A stretch of DNA of 64,000 nt from Pseudomonas alkylphenolica (GCF_016009175.1 NZ_JADUCM010000006.1:62001-126000); one strand, 5' to 3'. Positions 9,205-18,621 are shown, numbered from the stretch's first letter. The notes: generated from the letters alone by a model not told the origin. Numbers and translations are program-made.

Positions 9205-10341
9205 CTACTGATCGCGACGCAGGTCCGGCGGAATCGGCAGGTCCTTGAGCGGCTCCGGCGGCTTGCCCTTGCCGGCCCGGTACTGACGGATCTGATAGAC
9301 GTAGGCCAGCACCTGGGCCACGGCCAGGTACAGCCCGGCAGGGATCTCTTCCTCAAGCTCGGTGGAGTAGTAGATCGACCGTGCCAGGGCCGGCGATTCG
9401 AGCACCTGGATCTTGTGCTCGTTGGCGATTTCACGAATCTTCAAGGCAATGAAGTCGGCCCCTTTGGCCAGCAACAGCGGCGCCGCACCTTTCTCCGGGT
9501 CGTACTTGAGCGCTACCGCGTAGTGCGTCGGGTTGGTGATGATGACATCGGCTTCCGGCACCGCCGCCATCATCCGCCGCTGCGAAGCCTCGCGCTGGAG
9601 CTGGCGGATACGTTGTTTGACCTCGGGCTTGCCGTCACTGTCCTTGTACTCGTCGCGTACTTCCTGCTTGGTCATCAACAGTTTCTTGTGGGTTTGCCAG
9701 AGCTGGATGGGCACGTCCACCGCCGCAATCAGCAACAGCCCTGCCGCCATCCACAGCGCGCTCCAGCCCACCACCTGAACGCCATGGATAATGGCCTGCT
9801 CCAACGGCTCATTGGCAATCGCCAGCAGGTCGTCACGATCCGCCGAGAGCACGACCAGAGCGACGATCAGAATCATGACAAACTTGGCCAGCGCCTTGAG
9901 CAATTCGGACAAGGCGTTGATCGAGAACATCCGCTTGATCCCGGCAATCGGGTTCATACGACTGAACTTGGGCTCCAGCAAACTGCCGGAAAACAGGAAG
10001 CCGCCCAACGCCACCGGACCGATGATTGCGGCCACCAGCAGCACCAGCAGCACCGGCTGAACCGTGAGCAGCGCCGTTTTGCCCGCCGCCATGAGAAAAA
10101 TCCCCATGAAGCGCTCATCGGTAATGACTTCGCGCGACAACACGAAGTTGCTGCGCATCAATTCCATCAACGCCTGAGCCATGCCGCCGCCAAATGCCAG
10201 CAAGGCACCCGCACCGGCCAGGGTCACCGCCACGGTATTGAGTTCTTTGGAGCGCGCAACGTCACCCTTTTCCCGCGCGTCCTTCTTGCGTTTGTCGGTG
10301 GGGTCTTCTGTTTTGTCCTGACCGCTTTCGCTCTCTGCCAT
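9205..10341 (-). CDS. flhB: FlhB, export apparatus and substrate-specificity switch protein
   Basis: Inner-membrane component of the flagellar type III apparatus that switches export from rod/hook to filament subunits. 378 residues: charged N-terminal tail (SGQDKTEDPTDKRKKDAREKGDVARSKEL is the usual family opening, here split by position 1-30), four membrane segments, and the self-cleavage motif NPTH within VIITNPTHYAVALKY. It interacts with FliK. It starts 2 bases after fliR and closes the fliL-flhB operon; REP palindromes follow. Confidence 0.97.
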   Translation of the reverse strand: MAESESGQDKTEDPTDKRKKDAREKGDVARSKELNTVAVTLAGAGALLAFGGGMAQALMELMRSNFVLSREVITDERFMGIFLMAAGKTALLTVQPVLLVLLVAAIIGPVALGGFLFSGSLLEPKFSRMNPIAGIKRMFSINALSELLKALAKFVMILIVALVVLSADRDDLLAIANEPLEQAIIHGVQVVGWSALWMAAGLLLIAAVDVPIQLWQTHKKLLMTKQEVRDEYKDSDGKPEVKQRIRQLQREASQRRMMAAVPEADVIITNPTHYAVALKYDPEKGAAPLLLAKGADFIALKIREIANEHKIQVLESPALARSIYYSTELEEEIPAGLYLAVAQVLAYVYQIRQYRAGKGKPPEPLKDLPIPPDLRRDQ

Positions 10342-10343
10342 GC

Positions 10344-11120
10344 CTAGCGCGCCCGTGCCAGTTCACGCAGCCACTGCAAGGCCTCGGAGGCCAGCGCCTG
10401 GTAATGCGGAAGAATCTCGGCAAGACTGACCCAGAAGATGCCAAGCCCCAGCACCAGCGTCAGCGGAAAGCCGATGGAAAAGATGTTCAGCTGCGGCGCC
10501 GCACGCGTCATCACGCCGAAGGCAACGTTGACCACCAGCAAGGCGATGATCGCCGGCAACACCAGCAGCAGCGCCGCACCAAGCACCCAGCTCAGTCGCC
10601 CGGCCAGGTCCCAGAAGTGATTGACCAGCAAGCCACTGCCGACCGGCAAGGTGGTGAAACTCTCGGTGAGCACTTCGAACACCACCAGGTGGCCATTGAT
10701 GGACAAAAACAGCAAAGTCACCAGCATGGTCAGGAACTGACTGATCACCGCCACGTTGACGCCGTTGGCCGGGTCGACCATCGAGGCGAAGGCCATACCC
10801 ATCTGGATCGCCACAATCTGCCCGGCAATCACGAATATCTGGAAAAACAGCTGCAGCGAAAAGCCGAACAACGCGCCGATGATGACCTGCTCGGCAATCA
10901 GCAACAACGCACTGAGGTCCAGTGCATTGACCACGGGCATCGGCGGCAACCCCGGCACGATGACTACGGTGATCGCCAGGGCGAAGTACAGGCGCACACG
11001 CGCCGAAACCAGAGTGGTGCCGAACACCGGCATGGTCATCAGCACTGCAGTCACGCGAAACAGCGGCAGGATGAAACTGGCCACCCACGAGCCGATCTGT
11101 GCATCGGTCAATTCAAGCAT
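10344..11120 (-). CDS. fliR: FliR, flagellar export gate membrane protein
   Basis: Polytopic inner-membrane protein that, with FliP and FliQ, forms the helical export channel. 258 residues with six strongly hydrophobic segments; the family pattern ...MAFASMVDPANGVNVAVISQFL... is present near the middle. Starts 7 bases after fliQ and ends 2 bases before flhB, so it is in the same operon. Confidence 0.96.
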   Translation of the reverse strand: MLELTDAQIGSWVASFILPLFRVTAVLMTMPVFGTTLVSARVRLYFALAITVVIVPGLPPMPVVNALDLSALLLIAEQVIIGALFGFSLQLFFQIFVIAGQIVAIQMGMAFASMVDPANGVNVAVISQFLTMLVTLLFLSINGHLVVFEVLTESFTTLPVGSGLLVNHFWDLAGRLSWVLGAALLLVLPAIIALLVVNVAFGVMTRAAPQLNIFSIGFPLTLVLGLGIFWVSLAEILPHYQALASEALQWLRELARAR

Positions 11121-11127
11121 GGACAGG

Positions 11128-11397
11128 TCAGCCGATCAGCTGCGGAATGCTGCCGTACAACGACAGCATGTACTCCATGAACTTCTGCACCAACCAGGGC
11201 CCGACCACGATCAGGGTCACCAGCATTACCAACAGGCGCGGCAAGAAGCTCAGGGTCTGTTCGTTGATCTGTGTGGCGGCCTGGAACATCGCCACCACCA
11301 GACCCACCAGCAGGCTCGGCACCACCAGCACGGCGACCATAAGCGTGGTCAGCCACAGCGCATCACGAAACAGGTCGACAGCCACTTCAGGGGTCAT
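11128..11397 (-). CDS. fliQ: FliQ, flagellar export gate subunit
   Basis: Small two-helix membrane protein of the FliPQR export channel. 89 residues, the standard size, opening MTPEVAVDLFRDALWL and ending with two hydrophobic hairpin helices. It lies 21 bases after fliP and 7 bases before fliR. Confidence 0.96.
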   Translation of the reverse strand: MTPEVAVDLFRDALWLTTLMVAVLVVPSLLVGLVVAMFQAATQINEQTLSFLPRLLVMLVTLIVVGPWLVQKFMEYMLSLYGSIPQLIG

Positions 11398-11418
11398 GAT
11401 CCACTTCTCCTCGAGGCG

Positions 11419-12174
11419 TCAAACGCCGCCGAAACTGCCGGCCAGGGTACCCATGATCAATGCCCAGCCATCCACCAGCACAAACAGCATGATCTTGAAT
11501 GGCAGCGAGATGATCAGCGGCGAGAGCATCATCATACCCATGGCCATCAGCACACTGGCCACCACCAGGTCGATGATCAGAAACGGAATGAAGATCATGA
11601 AACCGATCTGGAACGCGGTCTTCAGCTCCGAGGTGACAAATGCCGGCACCAGGATGGTCAACGGCGCCTGCTCGGGGCTGGCAATGTCGGTTCGCTTGGA
11701 CAGGCGCATGAACAGGTCCAGGTCACTCTGGCGCGTCTGGGCGAGCATGAAGTCCTTGAGCGGCACCTGCGCCTTGGCAATTGCTTCCTGCGCCACCATC
11801 TGCTCGTTCAGGTAAGGCTGCAGGGCATCCTTGTTCACCCGGTCGAACACCGGCGCCATGATGAACATGGTCAGGAACAGCGCCATCCCCGTGAGGATCT
11901 GGTTCGACGGCGTCTGCTGCAGCCCCAGGGCCTGACGCAGGATCGAGAAGACAATGATGATGCGGGTAAAGCTAGTCATCAGGATGACAAACGCCGGAAT
12001 GAAACTCAGCGCCGTCATGATCAGCAGGATCTGCAGGCTGACCGAATACTCCTGCTGCCCGTCCGCACCGCTGGACAAGGTAATGGCCGGAATCGACAAC
12101 GGATCGGCAGCCAGGGCCAATGGCGCTGCCAACAGCAACAGCAGCGTCAACATCATGCGCAATGCGCCCATCAC
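11419..12174 (-). CDS. fliP: FliP, flagellar export gate subunit
   Basis: Pentameric core of the flagellar export channel. 251 residues with an N-terminal cleavable signal (hydrophobic run ending LALAADPL), then the conserved ITLSSG region, [19 protein letters not shown] and three further membrane segments. Its ATG overlaps the fliO stop by 4 bases (ATGA), consistent with coupling to fliO, which is needed for FliP assembly. Confidence 0.97.
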   Translation of the reverse strand: MMGALRMMLTLLLLLAAPLALAADPLSIPAITLSSGADGQQEYSVSLQILLIMTALSFIPAFVILMTSFTRIIIVFSILRQALGLQQTPSNQILTGMALFLTMFIMAPVFDRVNKDALQPYLNEQMVAQEAIAKAQVPLKDFMLAQTRQSDLDLFMRLSKRTDIASPEQAPLTILVPAFVTSELKTAFQIGFMIFIPFLIIDLVVASVLMAMGMMMLSPLIISLPFKIMLFVLVDGWALIMGTLAGSFGGV

Positions 12175-12623
12175 GACCTACCCTTCTGATCCTTGCCCAT
12201 CAGCTCCATCAGGCGCTGGGCGAACTCTGGTGTTGCCTGGCGCGCAGCGGCCGGCACATCGACCGGCTCCGCCATGACGTGTAGCGCCTCGATGCTGCCG
12301 GGCGAGTGACCGATCAGGATCTGCTCCTTGCCGACCTGGACCAGCAGCAGGCGATCCCGCGGCCCCAGCGAACGGCTGCCGAGAATCTCGATCACCTGAC
12401 CACTGCCTGGCGCTGCGCCCTGCACCCGGCGCAGCAACCAGGCGAGAAGGAAGATCAGCCCCAGTACCAGCAGCAGCCCGAGCACCAGTTGCGTCAACTG
12501 GCCGGCAGCACTGCCACCGGTGGCCGGCGCGACCACAGCGGCGGCCGGCTGTACGGTTGCCAGGGCCACATCCGCGTACAGCGCAGCAACCAGCGCCAGT
12601 GCGCGGGGCAACAAACGGCTCAC
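12171..12623 (-). CDS. fliO: FliO, FliP assembly chaperone
   Basis: Membrane protein that scaffolds FliP ring assembly. 150 residues: a signal-like N-terminus, an Ala-rich stretch, one transmembrane helix ([19 protein letters not shown]), then a small cytoplasmic beta-rich domain with [20 protein letters not shown]. The start is GTG placed immediately after the fliN TGA, so translation probably depends on fliN. Confidence 0.94.
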   Translation of the reverse strand: MSRLLPRALALVAALYADVALATVQPAAAVVAPATGGSAAGQLTQLVLGLLLVLGLIFLLAWLLRRVQGAAPGSGQVIEILGSRSLGPRDRLLLVQVGKEQILIGHSPGSIEALHVMAEPVDVPAAARQATPEFAQRLMELMGKDQKGRS

Positions 12624-13094
12624 TCAGCGCAGCTTCTTGATGCGTTCGCTCGGACTGATCACGTCAGTCAGGCGAATACCGAACTTTTCGTTGACCACGA
12701 CTACTTCACCGTGAGCAATCAAGGTGCCGTTGACCAGTACGTCCAGCGGCTCACCCGCCAGGCGATCCAGTTCGATCACCGAGCCCTGGTTGAGTTGCAG
12801 CAGGTTGCGGATGTTGATTTCGGTGCTGCCCACTTCCATGGAAATACTGACCGGGATGTCGAGGATCACATCCAGGTTCGGGCCTTCCAGGCTCACCGGC
12901 TCATTGCTGCGCGGCGAGCTGCCGAATTCTTCCATCGGCAGGCGATTGGAGGACGAGCCACCAGCGCCAACGTCTGCAGCGAGCAAGGCATCAATATCGG
13001 CCTGACCGCCGTCGCCGGTTTCTTCCAGCGCAGCGGCCCACTCATCGGCCAGCGCTTGCTCTTCCGGAGAGGTGATATCGTTTTCGTTAGCCAT
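12624..13094 (-). CDS. fliN: FliN, flagellar motor switch protein
   Basis: C-ring component that binds CheY-P and docks the FliH-FliI ATPase. 156 residues from the ATG at 13094, which has GAGGA 6 bases upstream; an in-frame upstream start would add six unlikely residues. An acidic, flexible N-terminal half (MANENDITSPEEQALADEW) precedes the SpoA/surface-presentation domain (VSISMEVGSTEINIRNLLQL...PLDVLVNGTLIAHGEVVVVN). Lies between fliM and fliO. Confidence 0.96.
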   Translation of the reverse strand: MANENDITSPEEQALADEWAAALEETGDGGQADIDALLAADVGAGGSSSNRLPMEEFGSSPRSNEPVSLEGPNLDVILDIPVSISMEVGSTEINIRNLLQLNQGSVIELDRLAGEPLDVLVNGTLIAHGEVVVVNEKFGIRLTDVISPSERIKKLR

Positions 13095-13142
13095 TTTGTC
13101 CTCGACGGGCAATCAATACGGGGTTGGAACAACCGGCGCCGC

Positions 13143-14111
13143 TCAGCGGCGCTCGATCGGATCAATAATCTGCAGGGCCAGGGTGCCTTTGTGCGAACCC
13201 AGCTTGGCCTTGAACGACGGAACGCCGTTGGCCCGCAGGATCAGCTCCTCAGGCAGCTCGACCGGAATCACGTCGCCCGGCTGCATGTGCAAAATGTCGC
13301 GCAGCTTCAGCTGACGACGGGCAACCGTGGCGCTCAGCGGTACGCTGACATCCAGCACGTCTTCGCGCAGGGCCTTGATCCAGCGCTCGTCCTGGTCATC
13401 CAGGTCGGACTGAAAGCCGGCATCGAGCATTTCGCGCACCGGCTCGATCATCGAGTACGGCATGGTCACGTGCAGGTCGCCGCCGCCGCCATCGAGCTCG
13501 ATGTGGAAGGTAGAAACCACCACCGCCTCACTTGGCCCGACGATGTTGGCCATGGCCGGGTTGACCTCGGAGTTGATGTACTCGAAGTTGACCGGCATGA
13601 TCGCCTGCCAGGCTTCTTTGAGGTCGACAAACGCCTGATCCAGCACCATGCGCACCACACGCAATTCGGTCGGGGTGAATTCACGCCCTTCGATCTTGGC
13701 GTGACGACCGTCACCGCCAAAGAAGTTGTCCACCAGCTTGAACACCAGTTTGGCGTCGAGAATGAACAGCGACGTGCCACGCAGCGGCTTGATCTTCACC
13801 AGGTTGAGGCTGGTCGGCACATACAGCGAATGCACGTACTCGCCGAACTTCATGACCTGCACGCCACCGACTGCCACGTCAGCGGAGCGACGCAACAGGT
13901 TGAACATGCTGATACGGGTGTAGCGGGCGAAGCGCTCGTTGATCATTTCCAGGGTCGGCATACGCCCGCGAACGATGCGATCCTGACTGGTCAGGTCATA
14001 GCTCTTGACGCTGCCAGGTTCGGCGTTGCTCTCGGTTTGTACCAACCCGTCATCGACACCATGCAACAAGGCATCGATTTCGTCCTGGGACAGCAGGTCC
14101 TGCACGGCCAT
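13143..14111 (-). CDS. fliM: FliM, flagellar motor switch protein
   Basis: C-ring protein that receives CheY-P and transmits the direction signal to FliG. 322 residues with the N-terminal CheY-binding segment LLSQDEIDALLHGV, the CheC-like middle domain and a C-terminal SpoA domain (VSVPLSATVARRQLKLRDILHMQPGD, quoted in part by position 245-270). 9 bases after fliL. Confidence 0.97.
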   Translation of the reverse strand: MAVQDLLSQDEIDALLHGVDDGLVQTESNAEPGSVKSYDLTSQDRIVRGRMPTLEMINERFARYTRISMFNLLRRSADVAVGGVQVMKFGEYVHSLYVPTSLNLVKIKPLRGTSLFILDAKLVFKLVDNFFGGDGRHAKIEGREFTPTELRVVRMVLDQAFVDLKEAWQAIMPVNFEYINSEVNPAMANIVGPSEAVVVSTFHIELDGGGGDLHVTMPYSMIEPVREMLDAGFQSDLDDQDERWIKALREDVLDVSVPLSATVARRQLKLRDILHMQPGDVIPVELPEELILRANGVPSFKAKLGSHKGTLALQIIDPIERR

Positions 14112-14120
14112 TTGTGGCTC

Positions 14121-14618
14121 CTACTGCAATACGAAATTGGTGAACAGCAACTGGTCGACGACCGGTTTGCCGACTTCCTTCTGCGCGACTTCCTGCACAC
14201 TGGCGGTCGCCTTCTGGCGCAGCATCTCCTGCCCCACGGGGCTGGCCAGGGTGTCGAAACCCTGACCGGAAAACAGCATCACCAGGTTGTTGCGAATGAC
14301 CGGCATGTGCACTTTCAACGCATCCAGCGCCGCCTGGTCACGCCCCTGCAAGGTGATACTCACCTGCATGTAGCGCTGGCGGCCGTTCTGGTTGAAATTG
14401 ACCACAAAGGCGGGCGCCAGCGGCTCATAGATGGCCGCAGGCTTGAGGTTGCTGACCTGCGCCGGGTCGGCTTCCGGTTTGTCTGCAGACTTGTGCAGGA
14501 AAAACCAGGTCGCACCTACCGAGAGGCCGATAGCCAGCAGCAGTGCCAGCACCACCAACAGGATCAGCTTGAGTTTGCCTTTAGCGGCGGGGTCTTTCTC
14601 TGCGTCGCTCTTCGCCAT
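14121..14618 (-). CDS. fliL: FliL, flagellar basal-body/stator-associated protein
   Basis: Inner-membrane protein around the motor that supports stator function. 165 residues: short cytoplasmic tail with a charged stretch, one transmembrane segment (LILLVVLALLLAIGLSVGA), then a periplasmic domain. First gene of the fliLMNOPQR-flhB operon, with an RpoN promoter about 50-65 bases upstream. Confidence 0.95.
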   Translation of the reverse strand: MAKSDAEKDPAAKGKLKLILLVVLALLLAIGLSVGATWFFLHKSADKPEADPAQVSNLKPAAIYEPLAPAFVVNFNQNGRQRYMQVSITLQGRDQAALDALKVHMPVIRNNLVMLFSGQGFDTLASPVGQEMLRQKATASVQEVAQKEVGKPVVDQLLFTNFVLQ

Positions 14619-14667
14619 GCCAATATTCCGTCATTCATCGGAGAATTCAGTCACATGGCGAGGGTGG

Positions 14668-14683
14668 AGCAAGTGTTATGCCA
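14668..14683 (-). promoter_or_regulatory. RpoN (-24/-12) promoter of the fliL operon
   Basis: The minus strand reads TGGCATAACACTTGCT, matching TGGCAC-N5-TTGCW at all but one position. It lies 50 bases upstream of the fliL ATG, in the expected place for the fliLMNOPQR-flhB operon. Confidence 0.8.
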
Positions 14684-14690
14684 GATCAGG

Positions 14691-14762
14691 CCCCCTTCGC
14701 GGATAAATCCACTCCCACAGGTCCAGCTCAGCACCTGTGGGAGCGGGTTTACCCGCGAAGCA
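14691..14762. repeat. Inverted REP pair between fliK and fliL
   Basis: Two facing REP palindromes: CTTCGCGGATAAATCCACTC on the left and GAGCGGGTTTACCCGCGAAG on the right, flanked by CACAGG and CCTGTG. They can fold into one long hairpin between the fliK stop and the fliL promoter and may act as the fliK transcript end. Confidence 0.8.
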
Positions 14763-14772
14763 GTGACACCGG

Positions 14773-16062
14773 TCAGGCGTAGTAATCGACCGCGCTGGAA
14801 CCGATCACCGTCTGATGCTCGACTGCAGTGGCGCTTGCAGCAGCCTCGGCTTGCGCACCATCAGCCTCATTGCGCCGCGCTGCCACACCACTCAGGCGCG
14901 GCGAATCAGACTGGCCCTGTTGCTGCTGCCCACGCGACTGGTCGGCAACGTTGACATCAGGCTGACCAAGCCCCTGCTGGGCGAACATCTCCTTGAGCCG
15001 GTGCACCTGGTTTTCCAGGGCCTCGCGCACGCCGACATGACCACTGGTGAAAGTAATCTGCGCCTGCTGTTCGGGCGCCAGGTGTACGCGAATATCCAGG
15101 CGCCCCAGCTCGGCGGGCTCCAGTTGAATGTCGGCGGACTTCAGGCTTTGACTGGACAGGTACATCACCCGGTTGACCAGACCCTCGGTCCAGCCGCCCT
15201 GATTCATCGCCAGGGGTTGTTGCAGGGTGGTCGCCGCCAATGGAACGGCATTGGCGGTTTTCGCCGTAGCCGCCTGGGTCAATGCGCCCAGGCGCTCGGC
15301 GAAGTTGTCAATGCGTGTATCGCTTGAGGCGCTTTTGAGGTCCTTGAGGCCATCATCGAGCAAGCCGGCAAAGGCCTTGTCGCCCGGCTCACCCGACTCG
15401 GCATCGGCGCCCGGCTTGTCCAGCAAGGCCGCCAGGGTATTGACGGCAGGCTGGGCAGACGCGGCTTCAGGCTGCGCGCCTGTCGATTTGCTGGCGGCGT
15501 GTGCCGAGGTGGTGCCTTGCGCCTGTGCGCTTTGCTCCAGCGCCATGCGCAAGGCAGGCAGATCGGCCAGCGGGGCGGCTTCCGGGTCAAACTCAGGCTC
15601 GCCCGGGAGCACGGCGGCAGGCGCCACCTGAGCCTGCAACTGCGCCGCCTGGACCACCGGTGCCACGGCTTCGGCCTGCGCCTGGATCAATTGGGCCCCA
15701 GGCTGCGCATCCGTCACCTGACCGGCCACCAGATTGGGGTCGAGCAGGGCCGGCTCAGTAGTCTGCCCCAGCTCATCGACGCCGGCGTCCGGGTCATCAG
15801 GCAAGGTTTTGCCGCTGTCGGCAATGTTGCGCTTGTCGGCGGCATCTTCCTTGCCGTCAACCACCTCTTTGCCGCCAGCTACACCTTTGCCCCGCTTGAG
15901 CGCATCAGCGCCGGTCTCCCGAGATTGCTGGGCGTACACACTGGAAAAGCCCGAAGCCTTGTCGTTAGAAGCCTGCAGCGCCTTGTCCGGCTGATTGACT
16001 ACAGCCCGTGAAGGTTTTGTCGCGACACTGTTTTGCAGCAGTGGGTTGGAAGCGACAGGCAT
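14773..16062 (-). CDS. fliK: FliK, hook-length control protein
   Basis: Secreted molecular ruler that, with FlhB, stops hook export at the right length. 429 residues from the ATG at 16062 (GGAG 8 bases upstream); the longer frame is ruled out because an RpoN promoter lies inside it. The N-terminal two thirds are Ala/Gln/Pro-rich and low in conservation; the C-terminal Flg_hook domain is recognisable in LQLEPAELGRLDIRVHL-like residues and VREALENQVHRLKEMF. It has its own promoter and stands between hptB and the fliL operon. Confidence 0.94.
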   Translation of the reverse strand: MPVASNPLLQNSVATKPSRAVVNQPDKALQASNDKASGFSSVYAQQSRETGADALKRGKGVAGGKEVVDGKEDAADKRNIADSGKTLPDDPDAGVDELGQTTEPALLDPNLVAGQVTDAQPGAQLIQAQAEAVAPVVQAAQLQAQVAPAAVLPGEPEFDPEAAPLADLPALRMALEQSAQAQGTTSAHAASKSTGAQPEAASAQPAVNTLAALLDKPGADAESGEPGDKAFAGLLDDGLKDLKSASSDTRIDNFAERLGALTQAATAKTANAVPLAATTLQQPLAMNQGGWTEGLVNRVMYLSSQSLKSADIQLEPAELGRLDIRVHLAPEQQAQITFTSGHVGVREALENQVHRLKEMFAQQGLGQPDVNVADQSRGQQQQGQSDSPRLSGVAARRNEADGAQAEAAASATAVEHQTVIGSSAVDYYA

Positions 16063-16111
16063 GTGAAAATCTCCGCGACGGCGTGTAGTAAGCGTAAGTT
16101 GAGAATGACGC

Positions 16112-16127
16112 AGCAAAAGTCGCGCCA
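16112..16127 (-). promoter_or_regulatory. RpoN (-24/-12) promoter of fliK
   Basis: The minus strand reads TGGCGCGACTTTTGCT, one mismatch from TGGCAC-N5-TTGCW. It lies 50 bases before the fliK ATG, between hptB and fliK. Confidence 0.75.
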
Positions 16128-16143
16128 GTTTCAAAGATGGCAT

Positions 16144-16491
16144 TCAGCCAATGGATACGCGATGGCGTTCTTCGGCATACAAGTGACGAACCAATTCGTA
16201 CTCGCGATCAATCTGATTGATCAGATCCTCGATGCCGTACAACGGCTGTTGCTTGACGCGCGCCTCCAGCTGCTGGCACAGCGCAGCCAGCGCCAACGCC
16301 CCCATGTTGCTGCTGCTGCCTTTGAAACTGTGCGCCGCATGGCCAAGCTCTGCAGCATTCTTGGCCTCATGCAACTGACTCAGGCGCTTGTCGGAGTCAA
16401 TCAGAAAGGTTTCCAGCAAACACACGTAACCTTCCTCCATGACCTCTTGCAGGTCACGCAGCACGTTACGATCGATGTGGATATCGGACAC
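16144..16491 (-). CDS. hptB: HptB, histidine phosphotransfer protein
   Basis: Stand-alone Hpt domain (115 residues) with the phosphorylatable His54 in HAAHSFKGSSSNMGA. In P. aeruginosa HptB collects phosphate from several hybrid sensors and phosphorylates HsbR, controlling swarming, biofilm formation and Gac/Rsm output. GTG start with AAGGAG 7-8 bases upstream. It follows hsbR by 25 bases, giving the same hsbA-hsbR-hptB partner set, here placed between fliJ and fliK. Confidence 0.88.
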   Translation of the reverse strand: MSDIHIDRNVLRDLQEVMEEGYVCLLETFLIDSDKRLSQLHEAKNAAELGHAAHSFKGSSSNMGALALAALCQQLEARVKQQPLYGIEDLINQIDREYELVRHLYAEERHRVSIG

Positions 16492-16516
16492 TTGCTCACT
16501 CCTTGATCAAGCTGGA

Positions 16517-18217
16517 TTATGCCAGAGCCTCCCAGGTGAACTCCACGCATACGCGCCGCCCCTCGTCAGCCCACTCCACACGCCGGCTCAGCCGCCGTAT
16601 CAGGTTAAGCCCGCGCCCATACAAGCCCTGCTCGATCAATGGACGTGCAAGCACTGTATGTACATCAAAGCCCTTGCCACTGTCTTCCACCTCGATAATC
16701 AGCCGCCCACCGGGGCCATGCGGCTCAACACGCAGACTCAATCGAATATAGCCGCTGTTCAGCGCCTGCAAGCGCTCGTTGCGCTGCCGGTAATACTCGG
16801 CAAATCCCCGGGCATCACGCTTGAGCGCCGAATCCAGCCCCAGCACTCCGTGTTCCAGGGCATTGGAATACAACTCATTGAGGACACTGTGCAAAGCGCC
16901 ACTCTGGGCGCGCAGGCCATGTATCTCTTGCAACAACTGCAGCAAGTAGGGCAACGGATTGAAGCGTTTGAGCGTGTCGGCACGAAACTCGAACTGCAAC
17001 GACCAGTCCAGCGGTGCACACTGGCCACTATCGGAATAAGCCATCGGCGGTGGCGACAAGGCATCCGGATCAACGATCCCGATCTCCAGCAGGCTCACGT
17101 CATCACGGCAACGCCCACGAAACGCCTCCAGCGCCCCAAGCACTTCCTCAAACAGCAACTGCGGCTGCTGATTGGCGACCAGTATCTGGCGCAGCCGCTC
17201 GACCCCGAACAGCTGATCGTTGTCGTCACTGGTATCAACCACGCCATCCGACAGCAGGAACAGGCGTTGACCCAGCGCCAGCGGCAGTACCTGCGTGGAA
17301 TCGTCGAACCGCTCCGGCGCCAGCACCCCCAACGGCAAATGCCGGGACACCAGTGGCAACGGCTCGCCACCGTCAGCGCTCAACACATAGCCGTCGGGCA
17401 TGCCGCCGTTCCAGACCTCTACCATTCGCCGAGAAAAGCTCAGGTTGAGCAGCAGCGCGCAGCAGAACATATCCACAGGCAGGATGCGCTTGAGCTTGGC
17501 GTTCATCTCGCGCAGGGTTTCCGCCAGGCCATAGCCCTTGGCGGTCATGCCATAGAACACTTCGGCCAAGGGCATGGCGCCAACTGCCGCGGGCAAACCA
17601 TGGCCGGTGAAATCCCCCAGCAGCACATGCATGTCGCCGGACGGGGTGAAGGCGGCCAGCAACAGGTCGCCGTTGAACAGCGCGTAGGGCGACTGCAGGT
17701 AACGGATATTGGGTGAGCTCAGGCAACCGGCATGCGCCACCTTGTCGAACACTGCCTTTGCCACGCGCTGCTCATTGAGCAAATGATGGTGATGGTGGGC
17801 AATCTGGTCACGCTGCTCCAGCACGGTCGCCTGCAGCCGGCGCAGGCGATCCATGGCCTTGATCTTGGCGGCGAGAATCACCGGGCTGTAGGGCTTTGCC
17901 AGAAAATCGTCTCCGCCCGCCTCCAGGCACCGCACCAATGCCTCTTCTTCGCTCAACGAGGTCAGAAAGATGATCGGTATCAGCGCCTCGCCCGCCAGCG
18001 CCTTGATTTGCCGGGCGGCCTCAAAGCCATCCATGACCGGCATCAGCGCATCCAGCAACACCAGCTGCGGCCGTTGCTCGGCGAACAGCGCCACCGCCTG
18101 CTCGCCGTTTTCAGCGGTGAGCACTGCATGCCCCTGCCTGCTGACGATACGCGCCAGCAGCATACGGTCGGTCGCACTGTCTTCGGCGATCAACACCGTC
18201 AAGACTGCGTCAGGCAT
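16517..18217 (-). CDS. hsbR: HsbR-like response regulator with PP2C phosphatase and kinase domains
   Basis: Three domains: receiver (residues about 8-125, Asp in LVLLDALMPVMDG), SpoIIE/RsbU-type PP2C phosphatase (about 190-390, with GDLLLAAFTPSGDMHVLLGDFTGHG-type metal-binding Asp residues) and a C-terminal HATPase/RsbW-like anti-sigma kinase domain (ending NLIRRLSRRVEW). In P. aeruginosa HsbR phosphorylates or dephosphorylates the anti-anti-sigma factor HsbA depending on HptB. I start at ATG 18217 (566 residues); a TTG at 18229 that overlaps the hsbA stop as TTGA is an alternative adding four residues. Confidence 0.88.
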   Translation of the reverse strand: MPDAVLTVLIAEDSATDRMLLARIVSRQGHAVLTAENGEQAVALFAEQRPQLVLLDALMPVMDGFEAARQIKALAGEALIPIIFLTSLSEEEALVRCLEAGGDDFLAKPYSPVILAAKIKAMDRLRRLQATVLEQRDQIAHHHHHLLNEQRVAKAVFDKVAHAGCLSSPNIRYLQSPYALFNGDLLLAAFTPSGDMHVLLGDFTGHGLPAAVGAMPLAEVFYGMTAKGYGLAETLREMNAKLKRILPVDMFCCALLLNLSFSRRMVEVWNGGMPDGYVLSADGGEPLPLVSRHLPLGVLAPERFDDSTQVLPLALGQRLFLLSDGVVDTSDDNDQLFGVERLRQILVANQQPQLLFEEVLGALEAFRGRCRDDVSLLEIGIVDPDALSPPPMAYSDSGQCAPLDWSLQFEFRADTLKRFNPLPYLLQLLQEIHGLRAQSGALHSVLNELYSNALEHGVLGLDSALKRDARGFAEYYRQRNERLQALNSGYIRLSLRVEPHGPGGRLIIEVEDSGKGFDVHTVLARPLIEQGLYGRGLNLIRRLSRRVEWADEGRRVCVEFTWEALA

Positions 18218-18225
18218 GGCCTGGC

Positions 18226-18528
18226 TCAACTGATATCGAACAGTTTGTCGAAATTGGAAATGGCGAGGATCTTGCGAACATCCGAACTGGTGTTGACGAC
18301 ACGAATTTCCGAGTCATCGCCACCGACGTGATCGCGCAGCAACAGCAGCATGCCCAGCGCCGAGCTGTCGAGGTAAGTGGCCTCCTTCAAGTCGACCACC
18401 ACCGAGGCCGGCTGTGCGTTGCGCTCGTAGGCCTCGCGAAACTCCTGATGCTTGCCAAAATCAAAGCGGCCCTTGACCTTGATCGTCAGCTTTTTCCCAT
18501 CCTGGGACAACTCAGAGATAACGCCCAT
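18226..18528 (-). CDS. hsbA: HsbA-like anti-anti-sigma factor (STAS domain)
   Basis: 100-residue STAS protein with the regulatory Ser in YLDSSALGMLLLLRDH. In P. aeruginosa, HsbA binds FlgM when unphosphorylated, freeing FliA and favouring swimming, and binds the diguanylate cyclase HsbD when phosphorylated, favouring biofilm. Start chosen at ATG 18528 (MGVISELSQDGKKL), with AGGA 10 bases before it; a longer frame begins 12 residues earlier. It heads hsbA-hsbR-hptB, 93 bases after fliJ. Confidence 0.88.
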   Translation of the reverse strand: MGVISELSQDGKKLTIKVKGRFDFGKHQEFREAYERNAQPASVVVDLKEATYLDSSALGMLLLLRDHVGGDDSEIRVVNTSSDVRKILAISNFDKLFDIS

Positions 18529-18621
18529 AGTGGCAGTCCTTTCCGTTACGACCCATGCAGTCATCCAACAGGTTTAGCAGCCCGCCCACCGCGCAGCAAG
18601 CCCGGGCAATCATGGCGGGCT

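Noticed and set aside
12306..14954. Long plus-strand frame spanning fliO-fliL
   Set aside because: Covers four well-identified minus-strand genes and their promoter; the translation is His/Gln/Arg-rich with no domain.
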